This document shows, in pieces, positions 18,430 through 26,859 of a stretch of 31,806 nt of DNA. Source of the stretch: Lachnospiraceae bacterium (lineage in GTDB: Bacteria; Bacillota; Clostridia; Lachnospirales; Lachnospiraceae); assembly GCA_009774395.1 (NCBI GenBank), contig VSNQ01000028.1, positions 8,250 to 40,055 of the forward strand. The letters are read 5' to 3'. Each line of letters opens with the position of its first letter. The stretch's first letter is position 1. The notes under the pieces were generated by a model that saw nothing but the letters and a program-made list of their open reading frames with translations, made no database searches and was not told where the DNA came from. The position numbers were made by a program, and so were the translations under genes.

Positions 18430-19404
18430 CTAAATTTGAGAAAGTAAGTTTTCGTCCTGCTTATCCGCAAAAATCGTTTCCACGATTTCCTGTAATTCCT
18501 TTATACTTCCGCTTTGATGCAGGCGTTCTTTATACTGTTTTGTTCCTTTGCGTTTCTTCATCATATAGGAAGCAAGTTTCTTAATATATTGCAAGGTAAA
18601 TGTTTCATTATAATACTGCGCTGTTAATGTTATCTGCTCTTTTAAGATATCCAATGCTGTTTTTTGCAGTGGTACACCCGTTAATTCACAGAAGACAAAT
18701 GGATTTTCCAGCCCATAACGTGCCAGCATTATCCCATCTGCGCCTGTGCGCTCCATCATAATATCGGCATCCTTTGCAGAAAAAATCCCACCATTTGCAA
18801 TAACAGGAATTGATACTGCCGCTTTTGCGTGCGCTATCTCATGATAATAGGGCTTGCCATCGTACATCATACTGCGGCTCCTGCCGTGAATTGTAATCAT
18901 ATCTGCACCTGCATCCTCACACATACGAGCAAATTCCGCCGCAAACATATCCTCCTCTCGAATACCAGTACGGCACTTTACTGTCACAATTTTACTGCTC
19001 TTTTTACAACCACGAATAATTGCCGCTGCACGCTTCCAATCGAGCAAAAGTGCACTTCCCTCACCGCTTTTAAATACATTAGGAACGGGACAGCCCATAT
19101 TAATATCCACAATGTCAAACGCCTGCAGCAGATCACTTTTCGCCATATGCTCCATTACTGCTGGATTGCCGCCAAGCAGTTGAACCGCTTTGATCTTCTC
19201 TTCCTTTGTGGTAAGCAACAGACGCTTTGTTGCTCTATCTTCATATTTTAAAGCATTGGCGCTGCACATCTCCGTAAAGCACAGACCAGCGCCGAGTTCA
19301 TAGGCAAGCATACGAAATGGATAACAGGTATACCCTGCAAGCGGTGCCATGAATACATTGGAGGGTAAAAGCAGATTCCCCAGACGAATTTTTTTAATTT
19401 CCAT
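18430..19404 (-). CDS. dusB: tRNA dihydrouridine synthase
   Basis: A 324-residue flavoenzyme, normal length. The TIM-barrel start MAPLAGYTCYPFR binds FMN. The catalytic Cys105 lies in INMGCPVPNVFKSGEGSAL, followed by KCRTGI, the ITIHGRSRSMMYDGK segment (FMN/substrate His) and IANGGI, all standard for Dus. It reduces uridine to dihydrouridine in the tRNA D-loop with NADPH. Bacterial families are hard to separate by eye; DusB type is the likeliest in Firmicutes. It heads the three-gene minus-strand set and has AAAGGTG about 9 bases upstream of ATG. Confidence 0.93.
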   Translation of the reverse strand: MEIKKIRLGNLLLPSNVFMAPLAGYTCYPFRMLAYELGAGLCFTEMCSANALKYEDRATKRLLLTTKEEKIKAVQLLGGNPAVMEHMAKSDLLQAFDIVDINMGCPVPNVFKSGEGSALLLDWKRAAAIIRGCKKSSKIVTVKCRTGIREEDMFAAEFARMCEDAGADMITIHGRSRSMMYDGKPYYHEIAHAKAAVSIPVIANGGIFSAKDADIMMERTGADGIMLARYGLENPFVFCELTGVPLQKTALDILKEQITLTAQYYNETFTLQYIKKLASYMMKKRKGTKQYKERLHQSGSIKELQEIVETIFADKQDENLLSQI

Positions 19405-19624
19405 TTTATTTTCACCTTTGATTTTTATATAACATAAACAATTCCTAAGATTCTCCGTTTCACTATCCCCAAGGGAACAAAATTATTTTAAATAGTATAA
19501 CATAAAATATATAGGATATGTTGCACTATCTAAAATGTTTTCATAAAAAATAAGATACGCAACCCATTCTCTTATCCCTGCATATACCAATCAAAAAATT
19601 TAATTATCTTAAAATATAATAAAA

Positions 19625-19670
19625 ATGCCGTATCAATAATAGTGTGTACCAGCTATTATTGATACGGCAT
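19625..19670. terminator. Perfect 18-bp hairpin, terminator-like on the minus strand
   Basis: Arms at 19625-19642 and 19653-19670 are perfectly complementary, with a 10-base loop. On the minus strand TTTTTATTATATTTT follows, giving a terminator shape; on the plus strand only TTCCTT follows. No minus-strand gene lies just upstream, so its target is unclear. Confidence 0.6.
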
Positions 19671-19879
19671 TTCCTTGGCTGTGTAATATAAACATATAGG
19701 GAAGGCATCTCTCATGTTTTATTGCAATGTATCCAATTATGGTTTTTGATATAAAACATTTATTAGTTGTTCCTTACTTTATTTAGGTTAGCATAAACTA
19801 ACTATTTTGTCAAGAAAATTATAGGAAAATTTCCTAATAGGCGAAAAACGGTATTCATTTGTAGAATAAAATTTACACA

Positions 19880-19907
19880 TTGCTATTTCCAATATTTCAT
19901 GTATAAT
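19880..19907 (+). promoter_or_regulatory. Promoter of the ABC-F gene
   Basis: TTGCTA (19880-19885), 16-base spacer, TATAAT (19902-19907). It predicts a leader of about 85-90 bases before the ATG at 20002. No stop-containing leader peptide with its own ribosome site is visible in that leader. Confidence 0.6.
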
Positions 19908-20001
19908 AAAATCATTAACGCACGTGCAGGATTTCAAATTATTTTTGAACAATTCCTTATAAATAAAAGTATCTATCAAAAAGGAAAAGAGGACTATTAT
20001 T

Positions 20002-21555
20002 ATGAGTATTTTAAATGTCGAAAATCTTTCGCATGGTTTTGGCGACAGAACCATTTTCAACAGTGTATCTTTTCGGCTGTTAAAAGGTGAACATATCGGA
20101 TTGGTTGGCGCAAACGGGGAAGGAAAATCTACCTTTATGAATATTATTACAGGCACACTTGTTCCCGATGAGGGCAAAGTGGAATGGGCAAAAAATGTAC
20201 GTATCGGCTATCTTGATCAGCATACCGTGCTGCAAAAAGGAATGTCTGTGCGCAGTGTTCTTGCATCAGCGTTTGATTTTTTATACGTAATGGAAACACG
20301 GATGAACGATCTTTGTGATAAAATGGGCAGCGCTTCGGAAACGGAATTGGAGCACTATATGGAAGAACTTGGCACCATTCAGGATTTACTGACACAGCAT
20401 GACTTCTATCTAATTGACGCAAAAATTGACGAAGTTGCACGTGCAATCGGCTTAATGGATGTCGGTCTGGACACTGATGTCACAGACTTAAGCGGTGGAC
20501 AGCGAACAAAAGTACTTCTTGCAAAATTACTGTTAGAAAAACCTGATATCCTGCTCTTGGACGAGCCCACGAATTATCTTGATGCCAATCATATCGAATG
20601 GCTGAAACGCTATTTACAGGAATACGAAAATGCTTTTATTTTGATATCGCATGATATTCCTTTCCTCAATAGCGTAGTTAATATTATCTATCATATGGAA
20701 AACACACAGCTTGACCGCTATGTCGGCGACTATGATAAATTTCAGGAAGTCTATGCCGTAAAAAAGTCACAGCAGGAAGCCGCTTATAACAGACAGCAGA
20801 AAGAAATTGCTGAACTAAAGGATTTCGTGGCACGAAATAAATCACGTGTTGCGACAAGAAATATGGCAATGTCACGCCAAAAGAAGCTAGATAAAATGGA
20901 AATCATCGAACGTGTATCAGAAAGACCCAAACCGGAATTTCATTTTCAAGAAGCCAGAACCAGCGGGCGGTATATTTTTACAACAAAAAGTCTGGTAATC
21001 GGTTATGAAGAAGCGCTTTCCAAACCATTAAATATCTCCATGGAGCGTGGACAGAGAATCGTACTGACTGGCGCAAACGGCATTGGAAAAACCACACTTT
21101 TAAAGAGTATTCTTGGGCTGATTCAGCCCCTAAACGGCGGTGTGGAACTGGGCGATTATCTGGAAATTGGTTATTTTGAGCAAGAAATGGATCCCTCCGT
21201 CACAACCACCTGCATTGAAGAAATCTGGAAGGAATTTCCCTCCTATACGCAGTATGAAGTGCGCTCTGCGCTGGCAAAATGCGGGCTTACTACCAAACAT
21301 ATTGAAAGCAAAGTAAAAGTGTTAAGCGGCGGCGAGCAGGCAAAAGTGCGTTTATGCAAGCTTATTAACAAAAAAACGAACGTTCTATTGCTGGATGAGC
21401 CGACAAACCACCTTGACACCGATGCCAAAACAGAACTGCGGCGTGCTTTAACAGCATATAAAGGCAGTATTTTAATGGTCTGCCATGAACCGGATTTTTA
21501 TGACGGACTGGCAACCGCTGTTTGGGATTGTTCTAAGTGGAGTACAAAAGTGTAA
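20002..21555 (+). CDS. ABC-F family ATP-binding protein
   Basis: A 517-residue soluble protein with two ATP-binding domains and no membrane segment. Domain 1: Walker A GANGEGKST (36-44), signature LSGGQ (163-167), Walker B LLLDEPT (185-191). A charged linker (about 250-320, containing RVATRNMAMSRQKKLDKM) matches the tRNA-interacting linker of ABC-F proteins. Domain 2: GANGIGKTT (357-365), LSGGEQ (441-446), LLLDEPT. ABC-F proteins bind ribosomes and act in translation or protect from antibiotics. The short linker looks more like housekeeping types (YkpA/YbiT/EttA-like) than the long-armed resistance types, but I cannot assign a subgroup. GAGG lies 9 bases before the ATG. Monocistronic. Confidence 0.92.
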   Translation: MSILNVENLSHGFGDRTIFNSVSFRLLKGEHIGLVGANGEGKSTFMNIITGTLVPDEGKVEWAKNVRIGYLDQHTVLQKGMSVRSVLASAFDFLYVMETRMNDLCDKMGSASETELEHYMEELGTIQDLLTQHDFYLIDAKIDEVARAIGLMDVGLDTDVTDLSGGQRTKVLLAKLLLEKPDILLLDEPTNYLDANHIEWLKRYLQEYENAFILISHDIPFLNSVVNIIYHMENTQLDRYVGDYDKFQEVYAVKKSQQEAAYNRQQKEIAELKDFVARNKSRVATRNMAMSRQKKLDKMEIIERVSERPKPEFHFQEARTSGRYIFTTKSLVIGYEEALSKPLNISMERGQRIVLTGANGIGKTTLLKSILGLIQPLNGGVELGDYLEIGYFEQEMDPSVTTTCIEEIWKEFPSYTQYEVRSALAKCGLTTKHIESKVKVLSGGEQAKVRLCKLINKKTNVLLLDEPTNHLDTDAKTELRRALTAYKGSILMVCHEPDFYDGLATAVWDCSKWSTKV

Positions 21556-21596
21556 ACAAAATTTGATAGACATACTTTCTCTGGCAATGGGGCTGT

Positions 21597-21648
21597 GCAA
21601 AAAAGAGCTGTCAGAAAAACCTAACATTTGCTGACAGCCCTTTTTCTT
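21597..21648. terminator. Bidirectional terminator between ABC-F and mraY
   Basis: Arms at 21604-21614 and 21631-21641 with one mismatch, loop of 16. TTTTTCTT follows on the plus strand (ABC-F) and TTTTTTG on the minus strand (mraY). A copy of ATGGGGCTGTGCA (21587-21599) abuts its left side. Confidence 0.85.
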
Positions 21649-21797
21649 ATTTTCACAATTCCTTTCTAGTCACAAACAAGACCTGAAAGACATTTTCACA
21701 CTTCACAGTGGTAATTTTCTTTCAATCTTATACATAAAGATAGATTACATAAATTCCATATCTTTATCTACATTCACGAAAGAATTCGATGTTGTCA

Positions 21798-22763
21798 CTA
21801 TATCACACTTAACCACACCACCGCCGCCGATATCATTATCTGAATAATCGCAAATTTAAACACCGTCTGCGCATTTGACCATTTGCGGTTTTTGCGCACA
21901 TGGTCGTGCAGCGGCGTGCGCACTTTGGTCAATATTTTAATCTTTAAAAAGCGCAGCAATGCTACCTTTACCAGCCCAATTCCGCCGTCAACCATTAACA
22001 CAAACGCCACTAACACATACAGGAACGGACTTCCTGTTTTCATAATTGCGATTGCGATAAACAGTCCGATTGCACGCGATCCAGCATCCCCCATCATGAG
22101 GCTGCTTGGTGTCGCATTATACCAAAGATACCCTAAAATACAAGCGATAAACAGCAATATTAAATATGAAAACTCCGGCGCTGCTTCCCTTGTCTGCATA
22201 ATAAAGTAAATGGTGGAGAGTGTAATGGTGGAGAGCGTGCCAGACAATCCGTCCACGCCGTCTGCGCAGTTTGTCACATTAATAGAGCCCCACACTAATA
22301 TTACAGCAAGGATCCCATAGACCAGCGGCGGTAGTTCATAGGTCTGTCCTGTTAGTGAAATTAACACTTCACTGCCGTTAAAGTTCACCATTGTCATTGC
22401 TGTCATAACTGCAATAACAAGATCGAGCAGCCCTTTGCGCAGCCTCCCCCATGAAACTTTTGCACAATCATCTAAGAAACCTGTCATCATTGCCGCAACT
22501 GTAAGTATCAGGTAAATAATTGTTTCACGTTCCAGATTACCGAACAACAGTGTTGCTATTACAAAGGCCAAAATAAAAATAAATCCAGCACCGCGCGGTT
22601 TTCCAGCGGACAAAATCCCGTCATGTGCATATGCCCGTCCGTGATCTTTTGGCAGCTTATTCATGGAAGATCCAAGCAAAACACACGTGCCAAAATATGC
22701 AAAGGCAACTCCCAAAAACCCCAAAATACTATAATCCGAAACACTTAGAAAATTGTTTATCAT
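21798..22763 (-). CDS. mraY: Phospho-N-acetylmuramoyl-pentapeptide transferase (MraY-like)
   Basis: A 321-residue integral membrane protein with about ten helices. The active-site Asp pair is at 98-99 (GFLDDCAK). The nucleotide-sugar motif is NVTNCADGVDGL with Asp168 and Asp171. Asp226 is in LMMGDAGSRAIG, and the cytoplasmic His motif reads TPLHDHVRKN (286-288), where the classical form is PLHHH. It would transfer phospho-MurNAc-pentapeptide to undecaprenyl phosphate, making lipid I for peptidoglycan. The HDH variant may be a clostridial form or mark a related phosphosugar-lipid transferase. It lies outside any visible division/cell-wall cluster, 58 bases after the second ABC exporter gene with no terminator between. 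GGGGAG lies 9 bases before the ATG. Confidence 0.82.
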   Translation of the reverse strand: MINNFLSVSDYSILGFLGVAFAYFGTCVLLGSSMNKLPKDHGRAYAHDGILSAGKPRGAGFIFILAFVIATLLFGNLERETIIYLILTVAAMMTGFLDDCAKVSWGRLRKGLLDLVIAVMTAMTMVNFNGSEVLISLTGQTYELPPLVYGILAVILVWGSINVTNCADGVDGLSGTLSTITLSTIYFIMQTREAAPEFSYLILLFIACILGYLWYNATPSSLMMGDAGSRAIGLFIAIAIMKTGSPFLYVLVAFVLMVDGGIGLVKVALLRFLKIKILTKVRTPLHDHVRKNRKWSNAQTVFKFAIIQIMISAAVVWLSVI

Positions 22764-22821
22764 TCTCTATTCTCCCCTTTTCTATCACGATTCCGAATAT
22801 GCCGCTTACAGTGGCACACCT

Positions 22822-24594
22822 CTAATTTCCGGCAAACTGGCTCTGATACAGATTTGCATAAAATCCGTTTTTCTTTTGCAGCAACGTTGTATGATTTCCC
22901 TGCTCAATAATATTTCCGTCTTTCATTACAAGAATAATATCTGCTTCTCGAATTGTTGAAAGACGATGTGCTACGATAAAACTTGTTCTCCCCTTCATCA
23001 TCGTTTGAAACGCCTGTGAAATCTTTATCTCTGTACGTGTATCAATCGAGGAAGTCGCCTCGTCCAAAATCAACATGGGAGGAAGACACAGCATAACTCT
23101 CGTAATACACAAAAGCTGTTTTTGCCCTTGGGAAAGACTTCCGCCATCCTCATTTATCACCGTTTCATACCCTTGTGGCAAACGCTTAATAAAACTATGT
23201 GCGTGTGCTGCTTTTGCCGCTGCAATCACTTCCTCATCTGTTGCATTGGGCTTGCCCATTACGATATTATCGCGGATTGTCCCCGCATGAAGCCATGTTT
23301 CCTGCAAAACCATACCAAAACTGTCCCGCAGACTTTTTCTTGTCATATCTCTAATATCTACGCCATCAATACGGATACTTCCAGCGTTGACATCATAGAA
23401 TCGCATCAGTAGATTAATAACCGTTGTTTTTCCACATCCCGTTGGCCCCACAATTGCCACACGCTGGCCCGGTTTTACGTCTAAGTTAAAATTCTGTATT
23501 AATTTCTGATCGGGGTTGTACGAAAACTGGATATTTTTCATAGAAATTTGCCCCTTCGGTGCGGTAAGAGAAACCGCATCTGCTGCCTCAGGAATCTGCG
23601 GCTCCTCCTCGATAAATTCAAATACCCTTCCTGCACAAGCAAGGGCTGTCTGCAATTCTGTAATAACACCTGAAATCTCATTAAACGGTTTCGTATATTG
23701 GTTCGCGTAACTTAAAAAGCTGGTAAGCTGTCCCACTGTAATATATCCGCCAATCGCCAAAAAAGCGCCCAATATTCCAACCCCCGCATATACAAGGCTG
23801 TTGACAAACCTTGTACATGGATTGGTCAGCGAGGAAAAAAAGATTGCCTTTACACTTGCCTTTTCCAATCTTTGATTGATTTCATCAAATTTTCCGATCA
23901 CCATATCTTCCTGACCAAACGCCTTAACAATTTTTTCATTATCAATCATCTCGTTAATCAGTGCTGTCTGCTCTCCCCTTGTTTCCGATTGCAGCTTTGA
24001 CATACTGAATGTGCGTTTTGCAATAAATCCCGCTATAAAAAATGACAATGGTGTCAATATCACAACAACAATCGTCGTCGGCACATTGATCGAAAGCATA
24101 AATAACAGCGTGCCAACAATTGTTACAACACCTGTAAACAATTGTGTAAAGCCCAACAAAAGTCCATCTGAAAACTGATCTACATCCGCTATAATCCGAC
24201 TTACAATATCTCCATGTGAATGACCATCAACATATTTCAGCGGAAGGATTTCCAACTTGCGAAATGCCTCATCGCGCACATCGCGCACTACCTGATATGC
24301 AATTTTATTATTGCTGGTATTCATCAGCCATTGCACAACCGCCGTCAGCAGAATAATCACCACCATTGTCTTTAGTATTTCCCAGATACCATCAAAGTCC
24401 ACTGCTCCTGCGCCAACAATGCAATCCACCGCCTGTCCGGTCAATATTGGGATATACAATGTTAATACAACCGATACCGCCGCCATCACAATCGAAAACG
24501 CCAAATAAAACTTATATTTTCCAATATGGTTTAGCACCTGTTTCATTATATTTTTACTTGAGCCGTTTCTTTCCTTTTTATCTCTATTTTTCAT
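22822..24594 (-). CDS. ABC exporter half-transporter, canonical ATPase subunit
   Basis: A 590-residue membrane-fused ABC exporter: six helices then an ATPase domain. I start at the ATG at 24594 because TTGGAGG lies 6 bases upstream; the frame to 24627 adds residues before that site. ATPase motifs: Walker A GPTGCGKTT (383-391), signature LSQGQ (487-491, Gln in place of Gly), Walker B with catalytic Glu512 (LILDEATSS), H-loop His543 (VAHRLS). It is probably the active partner in a heterodimer with the upstream gene, in which ATP would be hydrolysed at the site containing this subunit's Walker motifs. The export substrate is unknown; such pairs in Firmicutes export drugs, peptides or lipids. It has its own candidate promoter with a palindromic site. 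Confidence 0.9.
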   Translation of the reverse strand: MKNRDKKERNGSSKNIMKQVLNHIGKYKFYLAFSIVMAAVSVVLTLYIPILTGQAVDCIVGAGAVDFDGIWEILKTMVVIILLTAVVQWLMNTSNNKIAYQVVRDVRDEAFRKLEILPLKYVDGHSHGDIVSRIIADVDQFSDGLLLGFTQLFTGVVTIVGTLLFMLSINVPTTIVVVILTPLSFFIAGFIAKRTFSMSKLQSETRGEQTALINEMIDNEKIVKAFGQEDMVIGKFDEINQRLEKASVKAIFFSSLTNPCTRFVNSLVYAGVGILGAFLAIGGYITVGQLTSFLSYANQYTKPFNEISGVITELQTALACAGRVFEFIEEEPQIPEAADAVSLTAPKGQISMKNIQFSYNPDQKLIQNFNLDVKPGQRVAIVGPTGCGKTTVINLLMRFYDVNAGSIRIDGVDIRDMTRKSLRDSFGMVLQETWLHAGTIRDNIVMGKPNATDEEVIAAAKAAHAHSFIKRLPQGYETVINEDGGSLSQGQKQLLCITRVMLCLPPMLILDEATSSIDTRTEIKISQAFQTMMKGRTSFIVAHRLSTIREADIILVMKDGNIIEQGNHTTLLQKKNGFYANLYQSQFAGN

Positions 24595-24682
24595 GAAAAA
24601 CCTCCAAGCGCCTTTAAAACTTATCATAAAATATACTTACGAACGATTAGATTTTCCTTTCCGCAAAATCTTAACGGTCGTT

Positions 24683-24712
24683 AGCATAGTACACTATGCA
24701 TTTATATTTCAA
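24683..24712 (-). promoter_or_regulatory. Candidate internal promoter with CATAG-N4-CTATG operator
   Basis: On the minus strand TTGAAA (24707-24712), 18-base spacer, TATGCT (24683-24688). The dyad GCATAGT-AC-ACTATGC occupies 24684-24699, so it covers the spacer and most of the -10. The -35 overlaps the stop codon of the upstream exporter gene. The same dyad layout occurs over the regulator's promoter. Confidence 0.6.
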
Positions 24713-26481
24713 ACATTCGACTCCGCACCAGCGGCTTCATTTTTGGGAAACTGCGAATAATAAATTTCCTGATAAATCTCGTTTTGCGCAAGCAATTCTT
24801 TATGTGTACCGATTCCTGCCATATGACCATCTTCCATTACTACTATTTTATCAGCATATTGGATAGAAGATGCACGCTGCGATACAATAAATACCGTAAT
24901 ATCCTTGTGCATTTCTTTTATCGCCTGCCGCAAGCGTGCGTCCGTTGCAAAGTCCAATGCGGATGCACTGTCGTCTAATATCAAAATTTCAGGATTTCTA
25001 ACAATCGCACGCGCAATCGTTAAACGCTGCCGCTGTCCGCCGGATAAATTCTTTCCGCCCTGTGCCACCATATAATCCAATCTGCCCTCTTTTGCGTCAA
25101 CAAACTCCTTTGACTGCGAAACTACAAGCGCATGTTCCAAATCCTCTAAAGAAGCATTTTCATTTCCCCATAAAAGGTTCTCACGAATCGTTCCCTTAAA
25201 TAATACGGCTCGCTGCGGCACAATACCAATTTTCTCGCGCAATGCCGCACTATCATAATCCTTAATATTTTTTCCAAAGATTTGCACTTGACCCTTTGTG
25301 GCATCATAAAAACGCGGTATTAAGTTCACAACGGAGGTCTTTCCAGAACCTGTACCGCCTATAATACCAATGGTTTCTCCTTTCTTAACTTGGAAATGGA
25401 TATCTGTCAGCGACTCATCTCCGCCGCCACTGTATGTTAGGCATACATGGTCAAAAGAAACCGCATTTATGATATCTCTGTCATTTTTAGCGTTTTCTGT
25501 CACTTTCTGTTCTATCTTAGCTGTACCATTTTCCATACTCGGATAAATGGCAAATATACTTTCTACACGTTTAGCGCAAGCAAGCGCTTTGGTTAATTGA
25601 ATAATTAAATTCGCAAGTTTTACAAGTTCCACCAAAATCTGTGACATGTAATTTACTAACGCCACAACCTCGCCCTGTGTAATAATCCCATTGTCCACAC
25701 GAATTGCTCCCGTCCAGAGCAAAACCGCCAACGCCACATTTACAATAATATACGTAATCGGGTTCATTGCTGCCGAAATTTTACCAACAAACACCTGTAC
25801 ATTTAAAAGCTGTTCATTTTCCCGTGTAAAGGCCTCCATTTCTGACGCCTCATTGCAAAATGCACGAATAACACGAGCACCTGCCAAATTTTCACGTGTC
25901 CGCCCCAATATCTTATCGAGTGCTGCCTGTACTTTTTTATAAAGCGGCATACTCACTATCATAATACCAAACACAACAATGGCAAGAAGCGGTATTGCCA
26001 CCACAAAAATCAATGCTGCTTTCACATCCACCGTAAACGCCATTATCATTGCACCGAACACAATAAAAGGCGAACGCAGCAACAGACGCAGTGTTAGATT
26101 GACACCATTTTGAAGCTGGTTGACGTCACTGGTCATACGTGTAATCAACGTGCTTGTGCCAATGGTATCCAATTCTGTATAAGACAAACCTTGTATATGT
26201 GCAAACAGTGATTTCCGCAGTTTCGTTGCAAACCCCACCGCCGCCTTTGCACTAAAAAATTGTGCCGTTACAGAACTCAGCAGCCCTACCGCTGCCAAAA
26301 GCAAAAGTACTGCGCCCATCTTTATAATATATGGCTTATCTTTGTTTGCAATACCATTATCAATCATTGCCGCCATTACCAGCGGCACCATAAGTTCAAA
26401 GGAAGCCTCCAACATCTTAAATAACGGTGCCAAAACGCTTTCTTTTTTGTAGTCCTTCATATATTGAAGCAGGCTTTTCAT
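24709..26481 (-). CDS. ABC exporter half-transporter, degenerate ATPase subunit
   Basis: A 590-residue exporter half: six membrane helices (about 20-290), then ATPase domain. Walker A GGTGSGKTS (375-383) and signature LSGGQ (479-483) are intact. At the Walker B end the catalytic Glu is replaced by Asp504 (ILILDDSAS), and the H-loop His is Gln in IVSQRA. Loss of both catalytic residues marks the degenerate subunit of a heterodimeric exporter such as BmrCD or TM287/288. In the expected dimer its Walker motifs face the LSQGQ signature of the partner gene, making one non-hydrolysing site. GGGG lies 7-10 bases before ATG. First gene of the exporter/exporter/mraY set; its promoter carries a tandem repeat. 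Confidence 0.92.
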   Translation of the reverse strand: MKSLLQYMKDYKKESVLAPLFKMLEASFELMVPLVMAAMIDNGIANKDKPYIIKMGAVLLLLAAVGLLSSVTAQFFSAKAAVGFATKLRKSLFAHIQGLSYTELDTIGTSTLITRMTSDVNQLQNGVNLTLRLLLRSPFIVFGAMIMAFTVDVKAALIFVVAIPLLAIVVFGIMIVSMPLYKKVQAALDKILGRTRENLAGARVIRAFCNEASEMEAFTRENEQLLNVQVFVGKISAAMNPITYIIVNVALAVLLWTGAIRVDNGIITQGEVVALVNYMSQILVELVKLANLIIQLTKALACAKRVESIFAIYPSMENGTAKIEQKVTENAKNDRDIINAVSFDHVCLTYSGGGDESLTDIHFQVKKGETIGIIGGTGSGKTSVVNLIPRFYDATKGQVQIFGKNIKDYDSAALREKIGIVPQRAVLFKGTIRENLLWGNENASLEDLEHALVVSQSKEFVDAKEGRLDYMVAQGGKNLSGGQRQRLTIARAIVRNPEILILDDSASALDFATDARLRQAIKEMHKDITVFIVSQRASSIQYADKIVVMEDGHMAGIGTHKELLAQNEIYQEIYYSQFPKNEAAGAESNV

Positions 26482-26537
26482 GAAAAAACTTCCCCTTTCA
26501 TAATTGCTATCTAAAAAATACTATTTCTTTGGAATTA

Positions 26538-26543
26538 ATTATA
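26538..26543 (-). promoter_or_regulatory. -10 element of the exporter operon
   Basis: Minus-strand TATAAT at 26538-26543. At the 17-base distance the -35 position reads AGTTTC, a poor match, which suggests need of an activator. The tandem repeat lies exactly over that position. Confidence 0.5.
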
Positions 26544-26553
26544 TAAAGATTGA

Positions 26554-26589
26554 TTTCTTGGAAACTGATTCTTTCTTGGAAACTGATTC
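26554..26589. repeat. 18-bp perfect tandem direct repeat at the exporter promoter
   Basis: TTTCTTGGAAACTGATTC occurs at 26554-26571 and again at 26572-26589 with no mismatch. A weaker third copy (TTTCTTTGGAATTAATT) starts at 26524. The spacing puts repeated faces nearly two helical turns apart. Confidence 0.93.
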
Positions 26590-26610
26590 CTGAAAATAAG
26601 TTTCGTACTA

Positions 26611-26639
26611 TTGAATAACTGTGCATAGAATGCTATGAT
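26611..26639 (+). promoter_or_regulatory. Promoter of the MocR-type regulator with CATAG-N4-CTATG operator
   Basis: TTGAAT (26611-26616), 17-base spacer, TATGAT (26634-26639). The dyad CATAG-AATG-CTATG (26624-26637) lies in the spacer and covers the -10. This is the expected place for a repressor, so self-regulation is likely. Confidence 0.6.
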
Positions 26640-26859
26640 AAACAGTACAACAACATTTTACCAGAATACTATTGGAATATTATACCATTGAACATAGGGA
26701 ATCTGCAACTGTTTGTTATCGTGGTTTCTCCCCAAACCGTACCCCCATGTTACTGTCCACACTAGGGGCTGCTAAGGCAAACGGATACAAGATAATTCCC
26801 TGTTACTGGAACGGCGTGAACCGTAACAACCCCATATTGAGCGAAAAGGAGCTTATTCT

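Larger units (their letters stand above)
19405..20001. other. 597-bp intergenic region with two promoters and an isolated hairpin
   Basis: No gene is supported. It contains the probable dus promoter (extended -10 TGTTATACT on the minus strand, TATACT at 19494-19499), a perfect 18-bp hairpin (19625-19670), a 15-base palindrome-like site around an AGGAAAATTTCCT core, and the ABC-F promoter (19880-19907). Open frames here, including one that enters the ABC-F gene in another frame, lack ribosome sites. Confidence 0.65.
26482..26859. other. Divergent control region between exporter genes and MocR-type regulator
   Basis: Contains, left to right: a minus-strand -10 (TATAAT, 26538-26543) with poor -35; an 18-base tandem repeat (26554-26589) covering that -35 region; a plus-strand promoter (26611-26639) with a dyad in its spacer; and a transcribed leader (about 26646-26859) in which one frame stays open from 26642 to a TGA overlapping the regulator's ATG. 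Confidence 0.7.

Noticed and set aside
10421..19488. Shared 15-mer GGAACAAAATTATTT upstream of the surface-protein and dus genes
   Set aside because: AT-rich word of this length could recur by chance, and its position relative to the promoters differs between the two genes.
19899..20090. Short plus-strand frame before and into the ABC-F gene, possible leader peptide
   Set aside because: No ribosome site and no stop before the ABC-F start; its first codon lies in the promoter -10.
26740..26835. T-box riboswitch before the MocR-type gene
   Set aside because: A TGGA bulge and ACGG/CCGT helix are present, but the AGGGTGGNACCGCG core, specifier loop features and a terminator are missing.
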